Below are positions 36,131-45,038 of a DNA stretch of 64,000 nt, one piece after another; position 1 is the stretch's first letter, and every line of letters starts with the position of its first letter. Both the position numbers and the translations under genes were made by a program. The stretch covers positions 1 to 64,000 of the forward strand of contig JBAYMS010000001.1 of NCBI GenBank assembly GCA_041663425.1, in the 5' to 3' direction. The notes under the pieces are model-generated. The model saw nothing but the letters and a program-made list of their open reading frames with translations, ran no database searches and was not told the origin of the DNA. Source of the stretch: FEN-1322 sp041663425 (GTDB lineage Bacteria; Omnitrophota; Gorgyraeia; 2-01-FULL-45-10).

Positions 36131-36780
36131 AATCAAAAAACGGAAAGAATATAACCGTTCTTGTGGTTGCAGGCCCGACGAGAGAAAAGATAGATCCCGT
36201 CAGGTTTATTTCAAATTATTCTACCGGAACTTTTGGTTATGCAATTGCCGGTGAAGCATCCAGGCGCGGCCATAGAACTATTTTAGTAAGCGGACCTACC
36301 TGTCTCGAGGTTCCGGAAAAAGTAGAATTTATCAGTGTTGAAAGCGCCCTCGAAATGAGGCGTGAAGTTAGGTCTCTGGCAAAGTCAGCAACATGCGTGA
36401 TAATGGCCGCTGCGGTTTGTGATTGGAGGGCTGAGCTGGTTCTGCCGCGCAAGATAAAACGAAAAGGCGGCGTTAAAGTACTTAAGCTGAAAGAAAATCC
36501 GGACATACTTAAAGAGCTCGGAGAAAAGAAAAATAGTATTTTGGTAGGTTTTGCCCTGGAAACCGAACACTTAGAGAAAAATGCTATTGAGAAGCTCAAA
36601 AAAAAGAATCTAGATCTCATAATAGCAAACAGGCTTACAAAAGATAGCGGATTGTTCGGGGATAGATTGACAGACGTTTTGATGATAGACAGGTCTTTGC
36701 AGAAATTGGTATGCCGCCGCAAGACCAAGAAGGAACTGGCCAAGATTATTCTTGACAAGGCCTTAAAGTCTAAGATATAG
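36127..36780 (+). CDS. coaB: Phosphopantothenate-cysteine ligase (CoaB)
   Basis: Joins cysteine to phosphopantothenate using a nucleotide. VAGPTREKIDPVRFISNYSTG near residue 14 and GYAIAGEASRRGH are the CoaB core; AAAVCDWR and LVGFALETE follow. 217 residues, GTG start overlapping the coaC stop by 4 bp. Split from CoaC, but co-translated. Confidence 0.92.
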   Translation: MKSKNGKNITVLVVAGPTREKIDPVRFISNYSTGTFGYAIAGEASRRGHRTILVSGPTCLEVPEKVEFISVESALEMRREVRSLAKSATCVIMAAAVCDWRAELVLPRKIKRKGGVKVLKLKENPDILKELGEKKNSILVGFALETEHLEKNAIEKLKKKNLDLIIANRLTKDSGLFGDRLTDVLMIDRSLQKLVCRRKTKKELAKIILDKALKSKI

Positions 36781-36841
36781 TCATTTCCTCGACGAAGCTC
36801 GGGATCGATCCTGGGTATAGTGAAGGATCAGAATTTCGCAT

Positions 36842-37270
36842 ATGATGAGAAAAAGAGCTTTTACTATTATAGAATTGCTGGTCGTTATATGTGTATTTCT
36901 AATTATGTTTGCCGCGCTGGCTCCTTTTGTGCGTATGGCAAAAATATACGCGAACAAAATAAATTGCGCTAATAATTTGCGGCAGATAAGTTTAGGGCTG
37001 CATAAATATGCGCGGGATCACGGCAAAAAGTTTCCAAAAAGCCTCGGAGAATTATATCCGGCTTATATAAATGACGGCGGAATATTGGATTGCCCTTCGA
37101 TAAAAGACAGGGCAGCGAAAAATACGCCGGATTATACTTATACGCAGGGCCTTACAGAGGCTTCGCCGGCCAAAGAAGTGATAGTGCAGGATGCTGACGG
37201 TAATCACAAAGGGGCCGGAAGAAATGTTTTAAGGGTTGACGGCTCTGTGGATTTGATTTTGGCGCGGTAG
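36842..37270 (+). CDS. Type II secretion / type IV pseudopilin-like protein
   Basis: N-terminus MMRKRAFTIIELLVVICVFLIMFAAL: a short basic leader, a prepilin-peptidase site before Phe with Glu at +5, and a hydrophobic helix. The rest (CANNLRQISLGLHKYARDHG, then PGxxYxxG-like segments and VLRVDGSVDL at the end) resembles the DUF1559/GspG-like single pseudopilins common in PVC-type bacteria. 142 residues. Isolated from other pilus genes. Its stop codon lies inside the 5' end of tRNA-Cys. Confidence 0.75.
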   Translation: MMRKRAFTIIELLVVICVFLIMFAALAPFVRMAKIYANKINCANNLRQISLGLHKYARDHGKKFPKSLGELYPAYINDGGILDCPSIKDRAAKNTPDYTYTQGLTEASPAKEVIVQDADGNHKGAGRNVLRVDGSVDLILAR

Positions 37271-37335
37271 CCAAGCGGTAAGGCAGGAGTCTGCAAAACT
37301 CTTATACAGCGGTTCAATTCCGCTCCGCGCCTCCA
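37261..37335 (+). tRNA. tRNA-Cys (anticodon GCA)
   Basis: Acceptor GGCGCGG/CCGCGCC, anticodon loop CTGCAAA (GCA), T loop GTTCAAT, encoded CCA. The first ten bases overlap the 3' end of the pseudopilin gene. Confidence 0.97.
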
Positions 37336-37338
37336 GAT

Positions 37339-37415
37339 GGACGCGTAGCTCAGTTGGTTAGAGCACTACCTTGACATGGTAGGGGTCACAGGTTCGAGTC
37401 CTGTCGCGTCCACCA
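37339..37415 (+). tRNA. tRNA-Val (anticodon GAC)
   Basis: Acceptor GGACGCG/CGCGTCC, discriminator A, encoded CCA, anticodon loop TTGACAT (GAC), T loop GTTCGAG. Three bases after tRNA-Cys, probably one transcript. Confidence 0.97.
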
Positions 37416-37478
37416 TTCTACAGTTTGAGTCGGGAATTGTGGAGTGGAGACAAAAATTTAATTTTATTTAAGGTGTGT

Positions 37479-39338
37479 ATGTGTGGAATAGTAGGATACA
37501 TAGGAACAAAAAGTGCGCAGGAAGTGCTGCTGAAGGGATTGAGCCGTCTGGAATACAGGGGCTACGATTCCTCCGGCGTAGCTATTATTGAATCTAAGAA
37601 GCTAAACCTGGTAAAACGACAGGGCAAGCTGCGCATATTGGCCGACGTCTTAAAAGAAGGTCCTTCCAAGGGTACGGTTGGTATAGGTCATACGCGCTGG
37701 GCAACACACGGTATTCCCAATGACATAAATGCGCACCCCCATTTAGACTGCACAGGCAAGATAGCCGTAGTTCATAACGGCATTGTCGAAAATTATCTCG
37801 AGCTCAAAAAAATCCTGATGAAAGAAGGGCACAAATTTATATCGGAAACCGATACCGAAATAATTGCGCACCTGATCGAAAAATATTATAACGGACATCT
37901 AGAAGCCGCAGTTTTAAAAGCAATCAAACTGCTCAAAGGTTCTTATGCGATAGCTGTTGTGCATTCTGGGGAGCCGGATAAGATAGTCGGAGCAAGGTGT
38001 GATTCACCACTTATCATAGGTCTGGGCGACGGGGAAAATTTTCTGGCAAGCGATGTTCCCGCCGTGCTTGATTATACGAAAGACGTCATATATCTCGATA
38101 ACCATGAGCTTATCATTCTGACCAAAACCGGCGTCACCATCAAAGATTATGACGGACGAGTTTTATCGAAAAAACCGTCTAAAATAAAATGGGATATTAA
38201 ACAGGCGGAAAAAGCCGGCCATGAACATTTTATGCTCAAAGAGATTTATGAGCAGGGCGACATCCTCAGAAATATACTCGACGAAAGACTGCATGGCGGC
38301 AAGGTGGTTTTTGAAGAGCTTGCCATAGAAGCCGCAGCATTCAAACATTTTAAAAAAATAGCTCTGGTAGCATGCGGTACCGCTTATCATGCGGGACTGA
38401 CCGGTAAATACATGATAGAGGAATATGTCAGGATACCATGCTGGGTGGATACCTCGAGTGAATTTCGATACAGAGATCCCATTGTTGACAAGGAAACGCT
38501 CTTCATAGTTATTTCGCAGTCGGGAGAGACAGCAGATTCTCTGGCGGCGCTCCGGGAGGCAAAAAGGCGCGGGGCGACAACCTTGGGCATATGTAATGCC
38601 GTCGGAAGTTCTATAGCGAGGGAATCGGACGGAGTGATTTATACTCATGCGGGTCCGGAGATAGCGGTGGCGTCCACAAAAGCCTATACTGCACAGCTGG
38701 CGATACTTTATTTGTTGACGCTTTATATGGGCACATTGCGCGGCAATATATCGAAGACGAAACTGGAAAAGCTTATTGCAGAATTCCGAAGAGCACCCGA
38801 TCTTATGGACGAGCTCATAAGCGAATATAAAGATCCGTATAATAATATTGCAGCTTATGCGAGTGAATTTAAACGATATTACTACGAAAAACACAATAAA
38901 TCCTATTTCCTGTATCTCGGGCGTAACATAAATTATCCCAATGCGCTCGAAGGAGCTCTGAAGCTGAAGGAAATATCCTACATCAGCGCTGAGGGGTATC
39001 CTGCCGGCGAGATGAAACACGGGCCGATAGCTCTGATAGACGAAAATCCATGGGTTGTCTGCATTGCCACACAGGCAAAGACTTATGACAAGATGTTATC
39101 CAATATCCAGGAGATAAAAGCGCGCAGCGGCATAGTAATAGCGCTTGTGACTGAAGGCGACAAAGAGATACAGCACCATAATGTCAACTATGTTATAGAG
39201 GTGCCGAAGATAGACGAGCTGTTCAGCCCGCTTTTGGTGGTGATACCGCTCCAGCTGCTTGCTTATTATGTCGCGAAAAAGTTCGGTTATGATATAGATC
39301 AGCCGCGCAATCTTGCAAAATCGGTAACAGTCGAATAA
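37479..39338 (+). CDS. glmS: Glutamine-fructose-6-phosphate aminotransferase (isomerising)
   Basis: Makes glucosamine 6-phosphate for peptidoglycan and LPS. The start MCGIVGYIG exposes Cys2 as the N-terminal nucleophile of the glutaminase domain; RLEYRGYDSSG, HTRWATHG and NAHPH follow. The isomerase half has two SIS domains (ACGTAYHAGLTGK, VISQSGETADSLAALR). The C-terminal QPRNLAKSVTVE is the family signature. 619 residues. The upstream frame to 37425 is rejected because it would bury Cys2. No glmS ribozyme fits in the short gap before it. Confidence 0.97.
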   Translation: MCGIVGYIGTKSAQEVLLKGLSRLEYRGYDSSGVAIIESKKLNLVKRQGKLRILADVLKEGPSKGTVGIGHTRWATHGIPNDINAHPHLDCTGKIAVVHNGIVENYLELKKILMKEGHKFISETDTEIIAHLIEKYYNGHLEAAVLKAIKLLKGSYAIAVVHSGEPDKIVGARCDSPLIIGLGDGENFLASDVPAVLDYTKDVIYLDNHELIILTKTGVTIKDYDGRVLSKKPSKIKWDIKQAEKAGHEHFMLKEIYEQGDILRNILDERLHGGKVVFEELAIEAAAFKHFKKIALVACGTAYHAGLTGKYMIEEYVRIPCWVDTSSEFRYRDPIVDKETLFIVISQSGETADSLAALREAKRRGATTLGICNAVGSSIARESDGVIYTHAGPEIAVASTKAYTAQLAILYLLTLYMGTLRGNISKTKLEKLIAEFRRAPDLMDELISEYKDPYNNIAAYASEFKRYYYEKHNKSYFLYLGRNINYPNALEGALKLKEISYISAEGYPAGEMKHGPIALIDENPWVVCIATQAKTYDKMLSNIQEIKARSGIVIALVTEGDKEIQHHNVNYVIEVPKIDELFSPLLVVIPLQLLAYYVAKKFGYDIDQPRNLAKSVTVE

Positions 39339-39360
39339 TTTCGACGCAGAGCCTAAAATT

Positions 39361-40023
39361 ATGAACGGCACATTATATGTGGTTTCTACTCCCATAGGTA
39401 ATCTGGAAGACATAACCCTGCGTGCCATAGAAACATTGAAATCGGTTGACCTTATCGCTGCCGAAGATACCCGCCACACAAAAATACTGCTCGACAGATA
39501 TGAAATAAGAACTCCGACGACAAGTTACTTCGAATATAATAAGATCCAGAAGACAGATTATCTTATAAAAGTTCTGCAGGAAGGTAAATCTGTTGCCCTG
39601 GTCTCTGATGCGGGCACGCCCGGCATATCGGATCCGGGGTATAGGGTTATCCATCTTTGTATAGAAAACGGAATATCGGTAGTGCCGATCCCGGGAGCCT
39701 CGGGGCTCATAACAGCTCTTACTATTTCAGGGAAACCTACTGATAAATTTACATTTGAAGGATTTTTATCAAATAAGGGTGCTAGAAGGAAAAATCAGCT
39801 TAAGAAATTGCACGAAGAGGGCAGAACGGCCGTTTTATATGAATCGCCGCACAGGATAGTGAAGATGCTGGAGGATGCCCTGGAAGTTTACGGCGATGTG
39901 GATATTGTTCTGGCCAGAGAGCTTACAAAGAAATTTGAGGAAGTGCGGCGCGAAAAGGTTTCCGCAACGATCGCGCACTTTACATCTCACGCGCCAAAAG
40001 GCGAATTTATTGTAATTATTTAA
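39361..40023 (+). CDS. rsmI: 16S rRNA (cytidine-1402-2'-O)-methyltransferase
   Basis: SAM-dependent tetrapyrrole-methylase-fold enzyme modifying C1402 in the ribosomal P site. GTLYVVSTPIGNLEDITLRA at the N-terminus, AAEDTRHTKILLD, LVSDAGTPGISDPG and VPIPGASGLITAL are all diagnostic. 220 residues; the ~60-residue C-terminal HTH of E. coli RsmI is absent. Confidence 0.94.
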   Translation: MNGTLYVVSTPIGNLEDITLRAIETLKSVDLIAAEDTRHTKILLDRYEIRTPTTSYFEYNKIQKTDYLIKVLQEGKSVALVSDAGTPGISDPGYRVIHLCIENGISVVPIPGASGLITALTISGKPTDKFTFEGFLSNKGARRKNQLKKLHEEGRTAVLYESPHRIVKMLEDALEVYGDVDIVLARELTKKFEEVRREKVSATIAHFTSHAPKGEFIVII

Positions 40024-40036
40024 GCCCAAAATTACA

Positions 40037-40065
40037 TTGACAAAATGCTTAAAGCGTGATACAAT
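40037..40065 (+). promoter_or_regulatory. Promoter of the pyr operon
   Basis: TTGACA (40037-40042), 17 bp, TACAAT (40060-40065) with an extended -10 TGA. Start near 40072, about 20 bp before the PyrR-binding hairpin. Confidence 0.85.
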
Positions 40066-40084
40066 TACCACAATAAAGTTACCT

Positions 40085-40181
40085 TTTAATGCCGGTCCAG
40101 AGAGTCCGGAAAAGGAGAAGTAAGGATGAATACCAGACCCACTTATCTGTTTTGTAAAAATGATAGGTGGGATTTTTATTT
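40085..40181 (+). promoter_or_regulatory. PyrR-binding attenuator
   Basis: The hairpin CCGG-TCCAGAGAGT-CCGG (40092-40109) carries the conserved PyrR loop CCAGAGAG. Downstream, CCCACTTATC (40138-40147) pairs with GATAGGTGGG (40162-40171) over 10 bp with one G-U, followed by ATTTTTATTTT, a rho-independent terminator. This is the architecture of the Bacillus pyr leaders: UMP-bound PyrR stabilises the first hairpin and lets the terminator form. It lies directly before pyrR, so the operon is autogenously controlled by pyrimidine level. Confidence 0.87.
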
Positions 40182-40197
40182 TAAGGCGGCCATATGA
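40126..40197 (+). CDS. Possible 23-residue leader peptide inside the pyr attenuator
   Basis: A reading frame of 24 codons starts at an ATG preceded by GGAGAAGTAAGG, runs through the whole terminator hairpin and ends at a TGA that overlaps the pyrR ATG (ATATGA). The predicted peptide starts MNTRPTYLFCKNDRW. Ribosomes on it would both disrupt the terminator stem and deliver re-initiation at pyrR. Translation is unproven; the good ribosome site may instead be part of the antiterminator. Confidence 0.4.
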   Translation: MNTRPTYLFCKNDRWDFYFKAAI

Positions 40198-40742
40198 CGT
40201 TCAAAGAAAAGACCAAAATACTCGATAAAGACGATATAGACAGATCCCTTCAGAGGATAGCCCACGAAATAGTAGAAAAAATAAAGGCCACCGAGGAAAT
40301 AGCGATAATAGGCATAAAGAACCGCGGAGCGTATTTGGGCCAGCGGCTTGCTGAAAAAATAGGAAAGATAACCGGCTCGAAAATACCGGTCGGTGCGCTT
40401 GATATCACACTATACAGAGACGATCTTACTGAGGCTTCAAGTCAGCCCATAGTCCATGCCACAGAAATAAATTTTGATATCGAGGGAAAAAAAATAATAT
40501 TGGTAGACGATGTCCTGTATACCGGCAGGACGATAAGGTGTGCTCTGGATGCATTGATAGATTTTGGAAGGCCCGCCCAGATACAGCTTGCCGTATTGGT
40601 TGACAGAGGCCACAGAGAGCTTCCGATAAGGGCAGATTATGTAGGTAAAAATGTCCCGACGTCTCTTAAAGAGGTCGTGGAAGTTAAGTTATCAGAGACC
40701 GAAGGCAAAGACGAAGTAGTGCTTTGCGAAAAAGATAGGTAA
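40194..40742 (+). CDS. pyrR: PyrR pyrimidine attenuator protein / uracil phosphoribosyltransferase
   Basis: RNA-binding regulator with a PRTase fold. RSLQRIAHEIVEK at the N-terminus, GIKNRGAYLGQRLAEKI, and the PRPP motif ILVDDVLYTGRTIRCALDAL near residue 101; VLVDRGHRELPIRADYVGKN follows. 182 residues. First gene of the pyr operon, with its RNA target immediately upstream. Confidence 0.95.
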   Translation: MTFKEKTKILDKDDIDRSLQRIAHEIVEKIKATEEIAIIGIKNRGAYLGQRLAEKIGKITGSKIPVGALDITLYRDDLTEASSQPIVHATEINFDIEGKKIILVDDVLYTGRTIRCALDALIDFGRPAQIQLAVLVDRGHRELPIRADYVGKNVPTSLKEVVEVKLSETEGKDEVVLCEKDR

Positions 40743-40746
40743 AGGG

Positions 40747-41691
40747 ATGGCAGAGAAGAAGATAGTCTGGACGAAGAAAGACCTTCTGGGGCTCGAATAT
40801 CTTTCCAAAGAAGAGATCGAGCTCATTTTATATACAGCCGGAAGCTTTAAAGAAGTTACAACACGCCAGATAAAGAAAGTGCCCGCCCTGCGCGGCAAAA
40901 CGGTGGTCAATTTATTCTATGAGCCCTCAACTAGAACGCGCACGTCGTTTGAACTTGCCGCAAAGCGCCTCTCAGCCGATGTCGTGAATATAGAGATAGA
41001 GACCTCCAGTGTGCGGAAAGGCGAGACCCTGATAGATACGGGGCGCAATATCGAAGCGCTGAAGATAGATATAATAGTGGTTCGGCACAACTGCAGCGGC
41101 GCTCCGATGATACTGGCGCGCAATGTGCAGGCGCGCGTGGTGAATGCCGGCGATGGATGGCATGAACATCCCACGCAGGCACTCCTGGATATGTTCACCC
41201 TGAAATCAAAACTCGGAAGAATCGAAGATCTGAAGGTAAGCATAATAGGCGACATAGCTCACTCACGTGTGGCACGGTCAAATATATGGGGGCTTACAAA
41301 GCTGGGCGCTAAAGTGACCGTATGCGCGCCGAAGCTTTTGGTTCCGGAAGGAATAGAAAAGATGGGCGTTAAGGTAACGACCGACATAAGCGAAGCGCTC
41401 GAAGGGGCTGACGCGATAAATGTGCTTCGCATGCAATTTGAACGGGACGGTGCCATGGCATTTCCTTCGAAGCTGGAATATTTCAAGCAATATGGCATTA
41501 CGGCCGAGCGTCTTTCGAAATGCAAAAAAGATATAGTTGTAATGCACCCGGGGCCGATAAACAGGGGCGTGGAGATGTCGAGCGAGGTAGCTGACGGGAA
41601 GAACTCGGTAATACTTGAGCAGGTGACCAACGGTATAGCGGTGAGGATGGCGGTCCTGTATCTGGTGGCTCACACAAAAGAGGCAGCATGA
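40747..41691 (+). CDS. pyrB: Aspartate carbamoyltransferase catalytic chain
   Basis: Condenses carbamoyl phosphate and aspartate. FYEPSTRTRTSFELAAKRL near residue 58 is the carbamoyl-phosphate site; VVRHNCSGAP, HPTQALLDMFT, IIGDIAHSRVARSN and HPGPINRGVE complete the active site. 314 residues. No pyrI regulatory gene nearby. Overlaps pyrC by 4 bp. Confidence 0.96.
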   Translation: MAEKKIVWTKKDLLGLEYLSKEEIELILYTAGSFKEVTTRQIKKVPALRGKTVVNLFYEPSTRTRTSFELAAKRLSADVVNIEIETSSVRKGETLIDTGRNIEALKIDIIVVRHNCSGAPMILARNVQARVVNAGDGWHEHPTQALLDMFTLKSKLGRIEDLKVSIIGDIAHSRVARSNIWGLTKLGAKVTVCAPKLLVPEGIEKMGVKVTTDISEALEGADAINVLRMQFERDGAMAFPSKLEYFKQYGITAERLSKCKKDIVVMHPGPINRGVEMSSEVADGKNSVILEQVTNGIAVRMAVLYLVAHTKEAA

Positions 41692-42977
41692 GTAAACAAT
41701 ATCTTATAAAAGACGGAAGAGTGGTCGATCCCGCCAATAAAATAAACGATATTTTCGATATATTAATATCCGACGGGAAAATAGAAAAAACCGGCAAAAA
41801 TTTAAATATTAAATCAGGCGAGACTATCGATGCTAAAGGAAAGATAGTTGCGCCAGGATTTATAGATATGCATGTTCATTTGCGAGAGCCCGGGCGGGAA
41901 GATGAAGAGACGGTCAGAACCGGATCCAGGGCGGCAGTCCACGGAGGATTTACCAGCATCCTTTGTATGCCAAATACCGATCCGGCTATTGATAATCCGG
42001 CAGTCGTGAAAAACCTGAAAGATATAATCGCCAAAGATGCCGTCTGCAACGTTTTTATAGCCGGCGCTGTTACCGAAGGCCGCACGGGTAAAAAACTTAC
42101 CGATTTTGATAACTTAAAATCCGCGGGAGTCATAGCGCTCTCCGATGACGGATCTCCGACGCCGGATAGTATGATCGACGAAGCTCTTAAGCGTTCAATG
42201 AAAGCAGGGCTTCTGCTCACAGAGCATTGTGAAGTGCCGCGGCTATCGCAGGGCGGTGTTATGAATAAAGGATTTATTTCAACGAAGCTTGGCCTGAAAG
42301 GCATTTCCGCGCAATCAGAATATGAAGCGGTAAAACGCAATATCGACATCGCTGAAAAATTATCCGCGCGCATCCATATTGCCCACGTCAGCTGTAAAGA
42401 GTCGGTAGAGTTTATAAGGCAAGCTAAAAAGAAAGGCGTTCAGGTTACTACGGAGACAGCGCCGCATTACTTTGCGTTGAGTGAAGAATGCTGCGCTACA
42501 TATGACACAAACACCAAGATCAACCCGCCTTTGCGGAGCATGGCGGATGTTGACGCGATAAAGGCAGGGCTTGCGGACGGCACCATAGATGTGATAGCGA
42601 CAGATCATGCACCCCACACAGATTCAGAAAAAGATGTCGAGTTTGATTATGCGCCGTTCGGGAAAATAGGCCTTGAAAGCGCTTTACCTGTCAGCGTTAT
42701 GGAGCTTGTCGATAAGAAGATCTTATCATGGGATGAGCTTATAAAAAAGTTGTCAGCCAATCCTGCTAAAATACTGGGCGTGCCAGGCGGTAGATTAAGT
42801 AAAGGCGATCCTGCGGATATAACCATAATAGATCCCGATAAAGAATATATATTGAAAAAAGATATTATAGAATCGAAATCAAAAAATTCACCCTTCATAG
42901 GCTGGAAGGTGAAAGGGAGAATATCCACGGTTTTTGTAAAAGGCACAATAGTAATGAAGGATGAAATAATGTTATAA
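41688..42977 (+). CDS. pyrC: Dihydroorotase
   Basis: Type I zinc dihydroorotase (allantoinase-like clade). Metal ligands in FIDMHVHLREPG near residue 59, the TEHCE segment, IHIAHVS, and ATDHAPH near 304. 429 residues. The catalytic Asp is in the last of these. Sits between pyrB and the PHP nuclease gene, as pyrB-pyrC pairs usually do. Confidence 0.95.
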   Translation: MSKQYLIKDGRVVDPANKINDIFDILISDGKIEKTGKNLNIKSGETIDAKGKIVAPGFIDMHVHLREPGREDEETVRTGSRAAVHGGFTSILCMPNTDPAIDNPAVVKNLKDIIAKDAVCNVFIAGAVTEGRTGKKLTDFDNLKSAGVIALSDDGSPTPDSMIDEALKRSMKAGLLLTEHCEVPRLSQGGVMNKGFISTKLGLKGISAQSEYEAVKRNIDIAEKLSARIHIAHVSCKESVEFIRQAKKKGVQVTTETAPHYFALSEECCATYDTNTKINPPLRSMADVDAIKAGLADGTIDVIATDHAPHTDSEKDVEFDYAPFGKIGLESALPVSVMELVDKKILSWDELIKKLSANPAKILGVPGGRLSKGDPADITIIDPDKEYILKKDIIESKSKNSPFIGWKVKGRISTVFVKGTIVMKDEIML

Positions 42978-42988
42978 GAGGGACAGCA

Positions 42989-44224
42989 ATGCCATTTATC
43001 GCCGACTTCCATATACACTCAAAATACTCACGCGCGACGGCAAAAGATATGGATCTGGCCTCGCTGGCAAAATGGGCGAAGATAAAAGGCGTTGCAATGC
43101 TGGGCACCGGCGATTTTACCCACCCTTCGTGGTTTTCGGAACTTAAAAATAAATTAAAAGAAACAGATGCACCGGGCGTTTATGAATACGAAGGCATATT
43201 ATTCATACTGACGGCTGAAGTTTCAAATATATATTTTAAGGCAGGCAGGACCAGGAAAGTACACAATATAATATTTGCCCCATCGCTTAATGCGGCTGAG
43301 GAAATAACTTCCGCAGTATCGGAATACGGCGAACTTTCCAGCGACGGCAGGCCGATCCTGAGTGTAGAATGCGACAGGATGGTCAGGCTCCTTACCAGGA
43401 TAGACCCGAAGATTTTCTTTGTCCCCGCTCATGCGTGGACGCCGCACTTCAGTGTGTTCGGTTCGAATTCCGGATTTGACCTGCCCGAAGAGTGTTACGA
43501 AGACCAGACGGACAAAATATTTTCGATAGAGACCGGGTTGTCGAGCGATCCGGCCATGAACTGGCGCTGGTCCAGGCTCGACAGGTTTTGCATGACGTCC
43601 AACTCTGATGCGCATTCTCCGTCGAAAATAGGGCGCGAGGCGAATGTATTTAAAGATAAAATAAATTACACTGAGCTCATTGATATACTTAAGAAAAAAG
43701 ATAAGGCGCGGTTCCTTTACACGATAGAATTTTTTCCTGAAGAAGGAAAATACCACTGGGACGGGCACAGGGACTGCAAGGCAAGGTTTCCGCCGCGGGA
43801 AGCGATGAAGTTAAATAATATTTGCCCTGTCTGCGGCAAGAAGGTTACAATAGGTGTTATGCACAGGCTCGAAGGCCTGGCAGACAGAAGCGAAGGATAT
43901 GCCGATGCGGCGAGCCCTTCTTATAAAAGATTGGTGCCGCTGGCGGAGATCATAGGAAGTGCTTTTGGTGTAGGTACGGAATCCCTGAAGGTAGAAAGGG
44001 AATATTTCCGGTTAATTAAAAATTTCGGAACAGAATTTAATATGCTCCTGTATATGAACGAAAAGGAGCTTCGCGAAAGTCTCCCGGAGAGGATCGCCAG
44101 AGGAATTATAAACGTCCGCAGCGGCGATATCGAAATAAATCCGGGCTACGATGGAGAATACGGGAAAGTAACGGTTTTCAAAGAAGGCGACACGGCTCAG
44201 GATAAGCAGATGAGCTTCTTATAG
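42989..44224 (+). CDS. Endonuclease Q-like PHP-domain protein
   Basis: 411 residues. PHP metal site: ADFHIHSKYSRAT at residue 5, LGTGDFTHPSW near 37, VPAHAWTPHFSVFGS near 149 and TSNSDAHSPSKIG near 203. A zinc-finger-like CPVCGKKVTIGVMHRLE follows near 287. This domain order is that of EndoQ, which nicks DNA 5' of deaminated bases (uracil, hypoxanthine, xanthine) in Thermococcales and some bacteria. It is inside the pyrimidine operon, co-transcribed with the enzymes that set dUTP precursor supply, which would suit a uracil-repair role. Function here is by family only. Confidence 0.82.
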   Translation: MPFIADFHIHSKYSRATAKDMDLASLAKWAKIKGVAMLGTGDFTHPSWFSELKNKLKETDAPGVYEYEGILFILTAEVSNIYFKAGRTRKVHNIIFAPSLNAAEEITSAVSEYGELSSDGRPILSVECDRMVRLLTRIDPKIFFVPAHAWTPHFSVFGSNSGFDLPEECYEDQTDKIFSIETGLSSDPAMNWRWSRLDRFCMTSNSDAHSPSKIGREANVFKDKINYTELIDILKKKDKARFLYTIEFFPEEGKYHWDGHRDCKARFPPREAMKLNNICPVCGKKVTIGVMHRLEGLADRSEGYADAASPSYKRLVPLAEIIGSAFGVGTESLKVEREYFRLIKNFGTEFNMLLYMNEKELRESLPERIARGIINVRSGDIEINPGYDGEYGKVTVFKEGDTAQDKQMSFL

Positions 44225-44230
44225 GAAAAC

Positions 44231-45034
44231 ATGAAACAGCTGAACGAAAAAATACTGGATAATAAAAAGATGGGTGCAGGGTTCTGGCGCATGCGCATCT
44301 GTTCTGCGTATCTCGCCGGAAAGGCAAAGCCGGGGCAGTTTGTAGAGGTGAGGTGTTCGGCAGGCTCGGATCCGCTTTTGCGCAGGCCTTTGGGCATTCA
44401 CAGGATCATAAAAGGCGGCGCGGAACTTTTATATGAAGTGGTCGGCAAAGGTACGGACATACTCTCTCAGAAGAAGAAGGGCGAGGAACTCGACCTGATA
44501 GGGCCCCTCGGAAACGGTTTTGATGTCCCCGGCCGTAAAGGGATAGCGATACTTGTTGCCGGCGGTAACGGAGTGGCTCCGTTATTCGCGCTTGCGGAGA
44601 AAATTGAAAAGCTGGGATGGAAAGTTAAAGTGCTGATAGGTGCGCGCCACAATACGCATATTTTATGCGAAAAAGAATTTAAATCGCTCGGGGCAGAGGT
44701 TATCGTTGCCACAGAGGATGGGTCAAAAGGACACAAAGGCCTTGTGACGCATCTACTGAAAACGGAGCTGGCAGGGGCACAAACCGGTAAAGTAGTGAAT
44801 GTATATGCCTGCGGGCCCATGGGGATGCTTAAGGCTGTCGCAAATATAGCGCGCGATTACAGAGCGCCGTGTCAGGTTTCGCTCGAGGAACGCATGGCAT
44901 GCGGTGTAGGCGTGTGTCTGGGCTGCCCTGTTAAAATAAAAATAGGGCACGGGATAAACGAAGCCGGCTATACATATAAGATGGTTTGTAAAGACGGGCC
45001 TGTATTCGATGCAGAAGAAGTTTTCTGGGAATAA
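44231..45034 (+). CDS. pyrK: Dihydroorotate dehydrogenase electron transfer subunit
   Basis: FAD/[2Fe-2S] partner of type 1B PyrD that passes electrons to NAD. FAD-binding RRPLGIHR near residue 55, GNGFDVPG and VAGGNGVAPLFALA (nucleotide site), CGPMGMLKAV, and the cluster motif RMACGVGVCLGCPVKI with a distal VCKDGPVF near residue 250. 267 residues. Precedes pyrD by 4 bp. Confidence 0.93.
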   Translation: MKQLNEKILDNKKMGAGFWRMRICSAYLAGKAKPGQFVEVRCSAGSDPLLRRPLGIHRIIKGGAELLYEVVGKGTDILSQKKKGEELDLIGPLGNGFDVPGRKGIAILVAGGNGVAPLFALAEKIEKLGWKVKVLIGARHNTHILCEKEFKSLGAEVIVATEDGSKGHKGLVTHLLKTELAGAQTGKVVNVYACGPMGMLKAVANIARDYRAPCQVSLEERMACGVGVCLGCPVKIKIGHGINEAGYTYKMVCKDGPVFDAEEVFWE

Positions 45035-45038
45035 AAAT

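Noticed and set aside
37416..37478. glmS ribozyme ahead of glmS
   Set aside because: Only 63 bp separate tRNA-Val from the glmS ATG, far too short, and no ribozyme core is visible.
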